NCBI RefSeq assembly: GCF_030653815.1
Contig: NZ_JAURYQ010000008.1
Coordinates: 1-64,000 of the forward strand
DNA: 64,000 nucleotides
Reading direction: 5' to 3'
DNA from: Rhodoferax sp.
GTDB taxonomy: Bacteria; Pseudomonadota; Gammaproteobacteria; Burkholderiales; Burkholderiaceae_C
The translations under genes and the position numbers were made by a program. Shown one piece after another: positions 50,591-59,359 of the stretch. The notes beneath the pieces are model-generated. The model was not told the DNA's origin, ran no database searches, and saw only the letters and a program-made list of their open reading frames with translations. Position 1 is the stretch's first letter. Each line of letters begins with the position of its first letter.

Positions 50591-52534
50591 CTAGTGCGTT
50601 TCCTGCATACGCCCATAGCCGGTGGCGATGCGAGAAGCAAGTTCGGGAAACAGCAAGCTCAGCACTGCGTCATACCGCGCGGGTCGGAGACATGCTTCAT
50701 CGCCTGACGCTACTTTGTCGATGATGGATTGGCGCCATGCTGCATAGAGATCGGCCTGCTTCTGCGTGAACTGCGCCTCAAGGCCGTAGGCCTTGACTGC
50801 CATAGGGTAGAGCGTATTCCACTGCTGGGTATCGGTGCCGCTTTGCATGACGGCGTTGAGAACCTGAAACCCGGTGTCGACTGCGTAGCCGACGCCGCGG
50901 TTCTGCTGAATGGACAGGATGCGTGGAATGACGCCAGCATCTTCTACCATGACCACATCGGCAGCGCCTGGCATGCCATGTGCCGCGAGGGCCTCAGCGG
51001 CTTCCATGAGTTGCACCCACTGTTCGCTGTCTGGCCCGAGGAGCGAGGGCTTTGGCTCGTTGCCTCGATGTGTCCGTCGTGCTTTCTTAATGCGGGCGTT
51101 GGCGTCGTAGAACCGCATTGCCGCCGAGAGGTAGGTGACGGCCCACTCTGAGGCCGGTGTGGCGAGGAGGCGAGGGCGTCTCAATTCAAGCAGCCGCTCT
51201 TGATAGCGAACGGTGATCGGGTGTCGGTCCATTTCTGCTTCGAGCATCTTCCGCTTGATGCGCCAGACGGGATGGTGAACCCAGCGTTTGCCTATCGTCT
51301 GGTCGACGATCAGGGTGCGCAGCCCGTCCAAGGTCACTCGCCCCCCGAATGAGCCGATGTTGATCTCCAGTGTTGGCAGATCGAGTTCGCGGATGCGGCG
51401 TAGTTTTTCTTCGTCGATTCCATGGGTCACCGTGACTTCGGCCAATAAGGTCAGCGGCCAAGCTTGGCTGTAGGTGTCTTCGACATCCTCCTCGAAGTCT
51501 CCGCTGACCATCGTCATGGTGCCGCCGTGGGTATGAATCTGGCGTCCTCCGAGCGTAGCGATCACGTCAGGCACGATGCTGCCCAGGCGCCGCTCCAGTC
51601 GTACCTCATCCAACACCAGGTTGCGAGAGGCCGTCATCCAAAGTTTACGAATTCTGTCCTCTTCCCAGTCGCCACCGAACTCCTCGGGCGGATCGCGGGT
51701 GACCTCGACTTCGAGGCCGGGCGTCGCAATCGACGAGGCTTGCTCAAGGATAGCCTTGACTTCGCGGTGAAGCAGCGTTTCGCGGCGCCAGCGTTGTATG
51801 GTTGCGGCGTCCGTGTCGAGCGGCAGGTGCGAGCGAAAGTCCGATTCGTCGGTCTCCTGCCAGCCGTCCAGAGCATCTCGTGCGGCCTGCGTGGCCGCTG
51901 CATTGGCCTCTGTGGTTAGCTCTTGATCATTCCAATGGGCGCACCACCGGATGTCCGGAAGGATGCGCAGCCGGGCGCGAATCTCCTCGGGTCCGAGCAT
52001 CGCGATAGTTGGATCGGAAAGCGACAGCGTGACGATGGCGCGTCCGCTGCCGTCGCTGTCGGTTTCGCGAAGACCTGTCAGGTCGACCAGCAACTCTCGT
52101 CCATCGTCGAGCGTCAGCAGGGCCGTCGCGTAGTCATGCAATGCCGCGCTGACAATGGAAACGCGTGCGGCCGGGGCTTCAACCCAGACCTCATAGCCCT
52201 GGCCGCTGAAGCCCTTGGCAGTCGCCGACATTCTCCGCCGTGGAAGATCGATAAAGCCTGTCTCCAGCAGGTGTCGCGTGGCGGCAAGGCGTGCTGCAAC
52301 CACAGAACAGTCATCCTTCTGCGCGCCTGCTGGATGACGGAAATGCGCCGTGGGGCGTGTTCGAAGCGGCTGGCCTGCCATCACGGGGATCAGCGAAAGT
52401 TTGCACGCGGGGCAGGTGCATACGCACCCACCTTGCGCGACTTCGGGATCGTGGATGTAACGCGGCTCGCCGGTTTGCGCGTCGTGCGCCCACTTTAACG
52501 GCACCGTAGTGGCGTCGACGGCTGGGTTCCGCAT
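50591..52534 (-). CDS. CoiA-like nuclease with N-terminal zinc motif
   Basis: A 647-residue protein. Near the N-terminus CVCTCPACK (Cys37-Cys44) and TAHFRHPAG form the Cys/His cluster seen in CoiA-type competence proteins and relatives. The middle carries PDVIATLGGRQI and LLAEVTVTHGIDEEKLRRI, which match a PD-(D/E)xK nuclease core (Asp, then Glu-x-Thr in place of Glu-x-Lys). It is the last gene of the conflict operon. I chose the ATG at 52532-52534 because GGAGACC sits just before it; an ATG 48 bp upstream would overlap the DUF6527 gene. It is a probable DNA-cutting effector, but the missing Lys leaves activity in doubt. Confidence 0.72.
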   Translation of the reverse strand: MRNPAVDATTVPLKWAHDAQTGEPRYIHDPEVAQGGCVCTCPACKLSLIPVMAGQPLRTRPTAHFRHPAGAQKDDCSVVAARLAATRHLLETGFIDLPRRRMSATAKGFSGQGYEVWVEAPAARVSIVSAALHDYATALLTLDDGRELLVDLTGLRETDSDGSGRAIVTLSLSDPTIAMLGPEEIRARLRILPDIRWCAHWNDQELTTEANAAATQAARDALDGWQETDESDFRSHLPLDTDAATIQRWRRETLLHREVKAILEQASSIATPGLEVEVTRDPPEEFGGDWEEDRIRKLWMTASRNLVLDEVRLERRLGSIVPDVIATLGGRQIHTHGGTMTMVSGDFEEDVEDTYSQAWPLTLLAEVTVTHGIDEEKLRRIRELDLPTLEINIGSFGGRVTLDGLRTLIVDQTIGKRWVHHPVWRIKRKMLEAEMDRHPITVRYQERLLELRRPRLLATPASEWAVTYLSAAMRFYDANARIKKARRTHRGNEPKPSLLGPDSEQWVQLMEAAEALAAHGMPGAADVVMVEDAGVIPRILSIQQNRGVGYAVDTGFQVLNAVMQSGTDTQQWNTLYPMAVKAYGLEAQFTQKQADLYAAWRQSIIDKVASGDEACLRPARYDAVLSLLFPELASRIATGYGRMQETH

Positions 52535-52566
52535 GGTCTCCGATCTGGTTTTAACCTTCCAAGTAC

Positions 52567-52905
52567 TCAAGCCTTGCACCATTCGATCAGTCCCTTCCGG
52601 ATCCAAAAATGACATCTGCACATTTTCTGCTGATGGATCGAGGGGGAAACCGTTGGGCGCCTCCAAAAATCATGCTCAACCTCCCAACGTGGACGACGTT
52701 CGGGATTTAGCGAAAGCGATATCTGAACACCGCATCCGCCTGGGCAACTCAAGCACGCCCATTTTTTTACCCCACCGGCCACCACTAACCAAAGTTCGCC
52801 GGCAGGTATCTCGATCTTGCCCGGATGCCGATCGACTCGTTTCACGAGAAAGTTGAAGTCCAGAAGCCCGAGGCGGCGCAGCATCAACGCAAAGAAGCGG
52901 TTCAT
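52567..52905 (-). CDS. DUF6527-type small metal-binding protein
   Basis: A 112-residue protein. CLSCPGGCGVQISL and CRCHFWIRKGLIEWC carry seven Cys/His residues typical of DUF6527 (name from memory), a family often encoded next to bacterial E1 and E2-like ubiquitin-type genes. It has a beta-rich N-terminus (FNFLVKRVDRHPGKIEIPAGELWLV in part). It lies 4 bp after the JAMM-E1 gene and 32 bp before the CoiA-like gene. It may be a zinc-binding partner of the E1/E2 pair. Confidence 0.78.
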   Translation of the reverse strand: MNRFFALMLRRLGLLDFNFLVKRVDRHPGKIEIPAGELWLVVAGGVKKWACLSCPGGCGVQISLSLNPERRPRWEVEHDFWRRPTVSPSIHQQKMCRCHFWIRKGLIEWCKA

Positions 52906-52909
52906 ACAG

Positions 52910-54319
52910 TTACCCGATCACGCCAAGAAAGGGGTTCACGTCACCGCGGCCCCAGGTGGCCTCGGTTCCGCAAACAGGGCATGTCGGAATCGGTCGACAC
53001 GTCATTGAACGATCCTCCACACGGTCGAATCGGCGAATGCGGTTGTGCGTCATTCCACCTTGGCCGCGGAAACCTGTCAAACCCTGGATCAACTCATCCA
53101 CTGCGGCGCAAGCAATACTGGTAGTGAACGTGACCACTGCTGGGGCTGGGTCGCCACCTCCCTCCACATACGCCTCGGCCTTGCGGCGTTCAAACTCTGC
53201 CGGATCATTGCGCTGCAATCCTTCAGCTGCAGCACGCTGGGCGTTGACGACGCCAAGGCAAATCAGGCAAGGGTTACCCGGCCTGATTGTCGTGACGCGG
53301 CCAGTCATATCGTAGTCCACACCGCTTTTGGCCGACCGCATGCGCAACCCTACGTCGATCAACGGAATGCCGTAGTAGTGGGCAAGTCGGTTCAAGGTGA
53401 GCCGACCCTGGTTGTCATCGGTACAGCCGAAAAGCACATCGCAAGACCGCAGAACGTCACGTAGCGATGGGTCGCCCACCCATGCACGCCGAGTAACAAC
53501 CTGGGTGCCCAAGCCGCAAGCCTCGATTTCACGTGCGAGGATGTCTATCTTGGCCAGCTTCGCGGGTACATCGGCGGCGCGCGATCCGTGGACACGGTTG
53601 AGATTGGTCGTGTCGATCGTGTCGTTGTCCATCAATGCGAGATGCCCGACACCCAGCCGAGTCAGCAGCGAAACGACGGCACTGCCCGTTCCGCCGCAAC
53701 CGATCACCCCTACCCGCAGTGCCTGCACGATGGGATTGAAGCCCTTGCCGAACAGTGCTGCCTGCCGAGCTAGAAACTCCGTATCTTCGCGTTCAGCGTC
53801 CGCGCGCCAGATCTTGATCTTGCTTCCGACAATGGATATGGACGACGCCTTCGTGGATGCCTTGGCTGATTTCCACAGGCGCCCCACGATGGCATCGTGC
53901 TGACCGAAGACCATACTGGCAAGTCCCTGTGCACCCTTGTTGAAGGTGGTGCGCGCCAGCTCAGCTTCGTTGCGATCGTCCTGGTCGGAGAAAAACGCAC
54001 CCGCGCCTGGATGCGTGTGAACCAGTGCGGGGACGAGGTTACGGTGCTGTGCCAGGCCCAGCAGCCGCATGAATCCCTGCGTTGACCACGTCACGTGCAC
54101 CGAGGAGGACGAGACCATCTCGTCGGATGTGATGGGCACCACCTCGTGCGAGATCAGGCGGATGCGCGGCTGCTTGGACCAAGGATCGGCCGCAATTTCG
54201 GCTTTGCCAAACAGCACATAGGCAGCTGCCTCCGAACCGTTCTCTCGATGAAGCAGCGCGCGCAGCGCCGCTTCATGGGATTCCAGCAAAATGATGTCCA
54301 ACGCTACGGCCGACATCAT
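52910..54319 (-). CDS. JAMM-E1 fusion (ubiquitin-type peptidase plus adenylating enzyme)
   Basis: A 469-residue protein. Residues 1-170 are a JAB/MPN domain: His101 and His103, Ser111 and Asp114 in HTHPGAGAFFSDQD complete the JAMM zinc site. Residues 195-469 are a ThiF/E1 fold: GVIGCGGTGSAVVSLLTRLG (nucleotide site), LMDNDTIDTTNLNRV, DDNQGRLTLN. A zinc site is made by Cys351/Cys354 and Cys447/Cys450. A JAMM domain removes or trims ubiquitin-like proteins and the E1 activates them. The ATG at 54317-54319 overlaps the E2 gene stop by ATGA; an upstream start would overlap that gene far more. Confidence 0.87.
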   Translation of the reverse strand: MMSAVALDIILLESHEAALRALLHRENGSEAAAYVLFGKAEIAADPWSKQPRIRLISHEVVPITSDEMVSSSSVHVTWSTQGFMRLLGLAQHRNLVPALVHTHPGAGAFFSDQDDRNEAELARTTFNKGAQGLASMVFGQHDAIVGRLWKSAKASTKASSISIVGSKIKIWRADAEREDTEFLARQAALFGKGFNPIVQALRVGVIGCGGTGSAVVSLLTRLGVGHLALMDNDTIDTTNLNRVHGSRAADVPAKLAKIDILAREIEACGLGTQVVTRRAWVGDPSLRDVLRSCDVLFGCTDDNQGRLTLNRLAHYYGIPLIDVGLRMRSAKSGVDYDMTGRVTTIRPGNPCLICLGVVNAQRAAAEGLQRNDPAEFERRKAEAYVEGGGDPAPAVVTFTTSIACAAVDELIQGLTGFRGQGGMTHNRIRRFDRVEDRSMTCRPIPTCPVCGTEATWGRGDVNPFLGVIG

Positions 54320-55245
54320 TTGGCCTCCGCCAGCGCGTGCTCGATGCGCTTGATCATCGTGTGCAGGCCATCGACACCCGGCCGCCAGCTGTTGTTGTGG
54401 CGAGACCAGCGTTGCCAGTTGTGGCCCATGAAAGCGTGCGGCTGATCCGCGCATGTCGGGTAGCGACCTGCGGACACCAATGTCAACCAGAGGTTGCAGA
54501 AGAACATGTCCGGTGCCACGTCGGGATAGCCGGGCGGCAGAATCACCAGCACGTCGGCAGCCGGGTGATTGAACTTGCCTTGAGGCAGTTGCATCTGCTT
54601 CAGCACAACACCCGTGTGCGGGCCGTCACTGACGACAGCCACGGTGAAGCCGTGGCTGTCGAGATAGCGCTGATCGGCTTCCGGCAGGGCCGCCAGTCCT
54701 TCCGTCGTGTCGCGGATGAGCGTGATGAAGCGTTCAATGCCCGGCTTGCTGAGGTCGATCAAGTCGGTATCGCGGATGAGCACATCCTGGCCGCCGCCAC
54801 GCACTTCGAGATAGACGTCATAGGTGTCGGTAGGGACGCCAGCCAACGCCTTCAAGATCTTGCCACTGATGGACGGCTTACCCCATTCCATTTGGCGATC
54901 GTCGATCGTGAACTTGAAGGCGCGGTCGGTCTGAAAAATGACGAAGCGCTCTGCACCGCGTCCACGCAGATCGTAAGTCTCGTCGAGACGCAGGTCCTCG
55001 AACTCGCCAGACGGCAGGATTGCGTAGATGCTGTAGTCCGCCACAGGACGGACTTCGGCGGCTTGAAGGATCTGGCGGCCGGTAGGGACCGGATCGCGCA
55101 GATCCAGATGGCGCTCGTTGAGCTGTTCATCGGCCACCACGATGCGATAGAGGTGTGCCAGACGAAGACTGCGGCCTTCGCGGATGGCGGCACCAACATC
55201 TTCGAGAGGGATATGGCTGTCATCGCCAGGATTTTTCGTTTGCAT
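54316..55245 (-). CDS. Tandem ubiquitin-like/E2-fold fusion protein
   Basis: A 309-residue protein. Residues about 33-106 and 108-179 are two beta-grasp (Multiubiquitin-type) domains. Residues about 185-305 are E2-like of the prokaryotic type, with LPQGKFNHPAADVLVILPPGYPDVAPD and a C-terminal SWRPGVDGLHTMIKRIEHAL. The usual E2 active-site Cys position before the Trp-Arg-Pro is not filled by Cys; Cys250 and Cys265 lie further upstream. No Gly-Gly tail ends the protein (only Gly150-152 inside). So it could be both carrier and conjugating enzyme, or a dead scaffold. Confidence 0.83.
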   Translation of the reverse strand: MQTKNPGDDSHIPLEDVGAAIREGRSLRLAHLYRIVVADEQLNERHLDLRDPVPTGRQILQAAEVRPVADYSIYAILPSGEFEDLRLDETYDLRGRGAERFVIFQTDRAFKFTIDDRQMEWGKPSISGKILKALAGVPTDTYDVYLEVRGGGQDVLIRDTDLIDLSKPGIERFITLIRDTTEGLAALPEADQRYLDSHGFTVAVVSDGPHTGVVLKQMQLPQGKFNHPAADVLVILPPGYPDVAPDMFFCNLWLTLVSAGRYPTCADQPHAFMGHNWQRWSRHNNSWRPGVDGLHTMIKRIEHALAEAK

Positions 55246-55337
55246 TTGATTGACTTTCTGTCGGCCATCTGCGGGATTGCAGTTTTCTTGGCCTTCAATA
55301 AGTCAATCGCGGCGGATTCCAGGACCGGAAAGCCGAT

Positions 55338-58300
55338 TCAAACATTTTTTATGGTGATCGCGCCGGCCGGAAGGTCGCCGCAGATGAAGAAGCTGGGGCA
55401 ACGTGGGCAAGCGCGCGCTTCTTCCTTCACAGGAAATTCGCCGGCGCGGACGCGCCTGACGATCTCCTGGACCTTCTCACTGCGCGTTTTGAGCTTTCGC
55501 TCGGTGATCTCCAACGGCTGCGTCGTCTCGCTGGTCAGGTATGTGACCTCGACCTGGGCCGACCCACCATAAGTCTGCATGGTCGCGAGATGGAGCAGCG
55601 TGTACTCGATGTCATCGAAAGCGTTGGACCTTGGTTTGCCGGTTTTTACCCGCCGAACGACGATCTGCCCCTTGTCGCCCCGGGCGACACTGTCCGGCCG
55701 GACGAGAATTTCGCCTTCCACCCACCCGAGCGAGATCGGCGCTGCCGGTGCAGGTACGCCGCGACTTCGAGTTTCGATGAGGTAGCCCACCAGCCGGCGC
55801 GCGATGCACCGGTAATCTTCCGCATAGCCATGGTCGACTGCTCCCTTGGCCTGCCATGCCTGGTCGAAGCGCGCGCCGAGTTCGGCTTCGTTTGGCACCG
55901 TCATCTCATGCGTGATCTTCAACCAATCGAATACGTCCCCGACAACGTTGTGCATCTTCATGAAGGCCGTTTCCGTACGGCGACCTCCGAGTTTCAGGAC
56001 GTGGGTGTAAAAAAAGCGACGTGGACATCGCTCGAACAGGTTGACCTGGCTATCGGTCCAGACCGGCTTTTGCGCCCAGGCAACTTGCAAGCATGAATTC
56101 GGCCGCGGCTTGACACGCCGCTGCGGTGGATTGGGCGAGTGGATCAGAAGGTGTCGGATGGAGGCCAGGAACTTCGATGGATTGCGCGCTTTGCCGTCGG
56201 ACTGAACCGATGATGCATAGAGAAAGAGCCGATCACGGGCGCGGGACAGCGCCACGAAGAACAGGCATTCCTCTTCTTCATCGTGCCCAGCTTTCACCGC
56301 TTCCAATCCGGTGATTCCATCTGAGCCATGAATCAGACCGTCTGGCGGCACGCAGCGCGGTGCCATGTTGTTGCGCGGCAGACCTGAGGTCACCATGCCG
56401 GGTATGTGCACGGTGTGAAACTCCAGTCCCTTGCTGGCATGGATCGTCATGAGACGTACCGCATCGATGCCGTCGACGACTCCTGGCAAATGGCGCAAGC
56501 CGCGGTCCTCCGAAAGCAGGACGAGTCGGCGAATTCGATCAAGAAGGCGCGTGCAGGGGGCACCCGCACCCGATGGTTGTTGACGGCAGAAGTTGAGGAA
56601 TTGCCACAGCGCCAGACCTTTCATTCTGCTTTGGGCGTCGCCTGCCAGGTACAGGGCCTTGGCGAGTCCAAGATGGTCGATCACCCAGGTGGACAAAATG
56701 GTCCAAGGATTGCCGGTCGGGCTGATCCCATCGAAAAGTTCGGCCACGCGCGCCAATGTGGCTTTGCTCGTTCCGGCGAGTTCCGGTGGCCAGCTCCCTG
56801 CGAACCGCCAGTCGAGCGCCGCAACTTTGCTTTCGCGCAGTCGCTCGATGATCTTTACGACATCTTGCAGCGGCAGCTTGTACGCCGGCATCGTGGAGGC
56901 CCGCACCAATCCGACGACATAGGGGTCGCTCAGCATGGAGAGCAAGGCGAGGAGATCCTTGATCTCAGGTCGCTCGAACAGACTCCCAAGGTGGAGTACC
57001 GGGATGCCTCTGGCTTCCAGGCCCTCAGCGATTTCGCTCAGACGGGCGTTGGATGCGCACAGAAGGGCCTGTTCGCGGTAAGCCGTTCCCGCGTCGCGTT
57101 GGGCCTGGATCGCAGCGGCCACCGTCGAGATTTCATCATCCGTTGTGCTCACAACCCTGAACTCTGGTGCGACACCAGAGGCGCCTCGGCTCGCTTTCAA
57201 ATGCAATGGCAATGCGCCAGTCGATGCCTTCATCGTGCCGGAGAAGGCCGTGAAAACATCGATGACTTCCTGTCGAGACCGATAGTTGATACCCAGTTGA
57301 TCAACTTGAGCACCGGGAAAATCCAAGGCGAACTGGGCCATGTTGGTGGCCGATGCGCCGCGGAAGCGATAAATGGATTGACGGGCATCGCCAACAACCC
57401 AGAGGTCACGTCCATCACCGACGATAGCTTTCAAAAGACGTACGGAAGAACGGTTCACGTCTTGGTATTCGTCGACGAGGACATGCGTGTGCCGTGCCCT
57501 TAGTGCATTCCTCACTTCGGCATCGGCTTCGACAAGGCGTACAGGCTGGGCGACGAGATCGCCAAAGTCGATCAACTGCTTTGCAGTCATCAGGCGCTCG
57601 TAGGTTTCGTAGACCAAAGCGACTTCCAGGCACTTCTCAGCACGCATCGCCGCATCGGCATCATCAGCGCAGTTCTGTGCCATGGCTTGGGCCAATGCCC
57701 GGTAGCCAACAGCGTCAATCACCTCGTCCTTGGCGCGTGAAATCGCACTGAGCATGTCGCTGAGATCGAGCGCTGGGTCCCATAGGTTGCGATAGTGGTG
57801 CAACGGGAGTCGCGGCAACTCGTCTTCCAGCAATTCGATGCCTTCGGATCGATCAATGAGACGAGGGCCTGCAGGTAGTCCCAGCTTGTCGTGAAAACGG
57901 CGGACGATATCCAAGCCGAATGCATGAAACGTACCGATCCACATCGCTGCGGCAGCTTTTGGGTTGCTTGCGGCGAGTCGCTCGCTCAACTCGTTCGCCG
58001 CCTTGTTGGAGAACGTGAGGACAAGAATGGACATCGGGTCCACGCCGTCAGTCAGAAGACTCTGGATACGCTGCACCAGCGTTCTGGTCTTGCCTGTGCC
58101 TGGACCGGCCTGCAACTGGAACGCAGTGTTGCGATGGTTGGCAGCCGCAATCTGGGTCGGGTCTGGAGTCAATACCGCCGCTGCGGCGGCAGGCTGCATG
58201 GATGCGGTTGGCTCCATCGGCAGGAGCAGTGCATCCAGAAGCTGTTGCTGGACTACCTGCAAGGGTGCGCCAAGGCGATTGGCGATGTCGGCAGAAGAGC

Positions 58301-58763
58301 AGCCACCATCGACGTGGTGATGACGGGCGACCGAGCGCGGTAACAAGAGTTCGCGGGCGAAGAGGTCCATACGGACCTCACGGCGTTCCCGGGCGCCATA
58401 GTCAAGCACTCTTTCGATGCCGACTGGCGCATCCTCCACCGAACGGTCTGGTTCGACTTCCTCCGTTACCACGTCCTGAACGCCACCTTCCAAGACGACA
58501 TGCCCCAGTTCATGAGCGATCAGAAAGGCGCGGTCGAACACCGCACCAGTATCTTCATACAAAATGCTTCCGGCTTGGCTGTCGAATACCGCACGCCCGC
58601 TTTTCAGTGCGGAGTCGCCCTGTGGCAAAGCATACACATCAAGGTCTCGCCGAGCCGCTTCGCGGCTGACGAGTTCAAGCAGGTTCCATGGATCGTCGCC
58701 CGCTGCGACCGCCGCTTGATGGATGCGTTCTGCCTCACGCCGTGTGGCTTCGGTCGCATCCAT
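55338..58763 (-). CDS. ImmA/IrrE metallopeptidase-UvrD helicase-AddB-like nuclease fusion
   Basis: An 1141-residue protein. Residues 1-150: ImmA/IrrE domain with HELGH at 84-88 and LFARELLLP at 134-142. Residues about 200-860: superfamily 1 helicase with GPGTGKTRT (220-228), VDEYQDVN, GDARQSIYRFRG, and VRLMTIHASKGLEF. Residues about 880-1141: a Cas4/AddB-like nuclease with a four-Cys iron-sulfur cluster (FERCPRR, then CPRCPSFFIC). The nuclease motif reads VVRRVKTG where active enzymes have (D/E)xKTG, so the key acid is Arg and cutting may be lost. It starts 2 bp before the 197-residue gene stop. It is probably a DNA-processing sensor with a protease arm. Confidence 0.88.
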   Translation of the reverse strand: MDATEATRREAERIHQAAVAAGDDPWNLLELVSREAARRDLDVYALPQGDSALKSGRAVFDSQAGSILYEDTGAVFDRAFLIAHELGHVVLEGGVQDVVTEEVEPDRSVEDAPVGIERVLDYGARERREVRMDLFARELLLPRSVARHHHVDGGCSSADIANRLGAPLQVVQQQLLDALLLPMEPTASMQPAAAAAVLTPDPTQIAAANHRNTAFQLQAGPGTGKTRTLVQRIQSLLTDGVDPMSILVLTFSNKAANELSERLAASNPKAAAAMWIGTFHAFGLDIVRRFHDKLGLPAGPRLIDRSEGIELLEDELPRLPLHHYRNLWDPALDLSDMLSAISRAKDEVIDAVGYRALAQAMAQNCADDADAAMRAEKCLEVALVYETYERLMTAKQLIDFGDLVAQPVRLVEADAEVRNALRARHTHVLVDEYQDVNRSSVRLLKAIVGDGRDLWVVGDARQSIYRFRGASATNMAQFALDFPGAQVDQLGINYRSRQEVIDVFTAFSGTMKASTGALPLHLKASRGASGVAPEFRVVSTTDDEISTVAAAIQAQRDAGTAYREQALLCASNARLSEIAEGLEARGIPVLHLGSLFERPEIKDLLALLSMLSDPYVVGLVRASTMPAYKLPLQDVVKIIERLRESKVAALDWRFAGSWPPELAGTSKATLARVAELFDGISPTGNPWTILSTWVIDHLGLAKALYLAGDAQSRMKGLALWQFLNFCRQQPSGAGAPCTRLLDRIRRLVLLSEDRGLRHLPGVVDGIDAVRLMTIHASKGLEFHTVHIPGMVTSGLPRNNMAPRCVPPDGLIHGSDGITGLEAVKAGHDEEEECLFFVALSRARDRLFLYASSVQSDGKARNPSKFLASIRHLLIHSPNPPQRRVKPRPNSCLQVAWAQKPVWTDSQVNLFERCPRRFFYTHVLKLGGRRTETAFMKMHNVVGDVFDWLKITHEMTVPNEAELGARFDQAWQAKGAVDHGYAEDYRCIARRLVGYLIETRSRGVPAPAAPISLGWVEGEILVRPDSVARGDKGQIVVRRVKTGKPRSNAFDDIEYTLLHLATMQTYGGSAQVEVTYLTSETTQPLEITERKLKTRSEKVQEIVRRVRAGEFPVKEEARACPRCPSFFICGDLPAGAITIKNV

Positions 58764-58765
58764 AG

Positions 58766-59359
58766 CTAGTCCCGCAGTGCCTTCAGCGCCTCTTGTTGGG
58801 CTGGCGTGAGTTGGGAAGTCTCAACGGCCTGCTCGAACGATATCTGCTCGGTCACCGCAGGCTTCACGCTCGATCTGAAACTCAGACCGGACACTATGGT
58901 CGGTGGATTGTTCAAATACGCAGACACGGCGTCGACAGTCGCACCTAGTTCGCCGGCGAGCCGTTGAACGAGTTGCCTCGGAATGGTACTTGCGTCCACT
59001 GCTCGGTCACGAAAACGCATCAACAATAAATTGCTGATGTTCAGTCTTTGAGCTACAGATTTAAACGCAGAGCGAGTCAATTGAACAAATGGATCCGCGA
59101 CCGCAGCGTTCTGTGCCGAGCCAATTGCTGTCTGAAATTGCTGCCAAGCCTTTTCGACAACCTGTTCAGACGACACCTGCAGTTCATCGTCGCCTCGGGA
59201 GGCATCAATCATCAATTCAATCGAGCAGTCCACCAGTGCATTTGCATGTTCTGGATACAGGCTCAGATATTGCTCCAATGTTGTGCGGTCATGTGAGGGT
59301 TCAACGGAGAACGCAAGAAGAACCTCTTCTTCATTCAGTTTCGAATGTTTGACGCTCAT
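58766..59359 (-). CDS. Hypothetical 197-residue protein paired with the sigma-like factor
   Basis: I do not recognise the family. It is helical, with an N-terminal segment (FSVEPSHDRTTLEQYLSLYPEHANALVDCS, in part LEQYLSLYPEHANALVDCS) and a central PRQLVQRLAGELGATVDAVSAYL that could be a small helical domain. It overlaps the sigma-like gene by ATGA (59356-59359) and precedes the helicase gene by 2 bp. By analogy with sigma/anti-sigma layouts it may hold the sigma-like factor in check, but it has no zinc motif. Confidence 0.6.
   Translation of the reverse strand: MSVKHSKLNEEEVLLAFSVEPSHDRTTLEQYLSLYPEHANALVDCSIELMIDASRGDDELQVSSEQVVEKAWQQFQTAIGSAQNAAVADPFVQLTRSAFKSVAQRLNISNLLLMRFRDRAVDASTIPRQLVQRLAGELGATVDAVSAYLNNPPTIVSGLSFRSSVKPAVTEQISFEQAVETSQLTPAQQEALKALRD

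Noticed and set aside
54337..55572. 411-codon plus-strand open frame across the Ubl-E2 gene
   Set aside because: It is antisense to two well-supported genes with clear domains, and shows no family motif.
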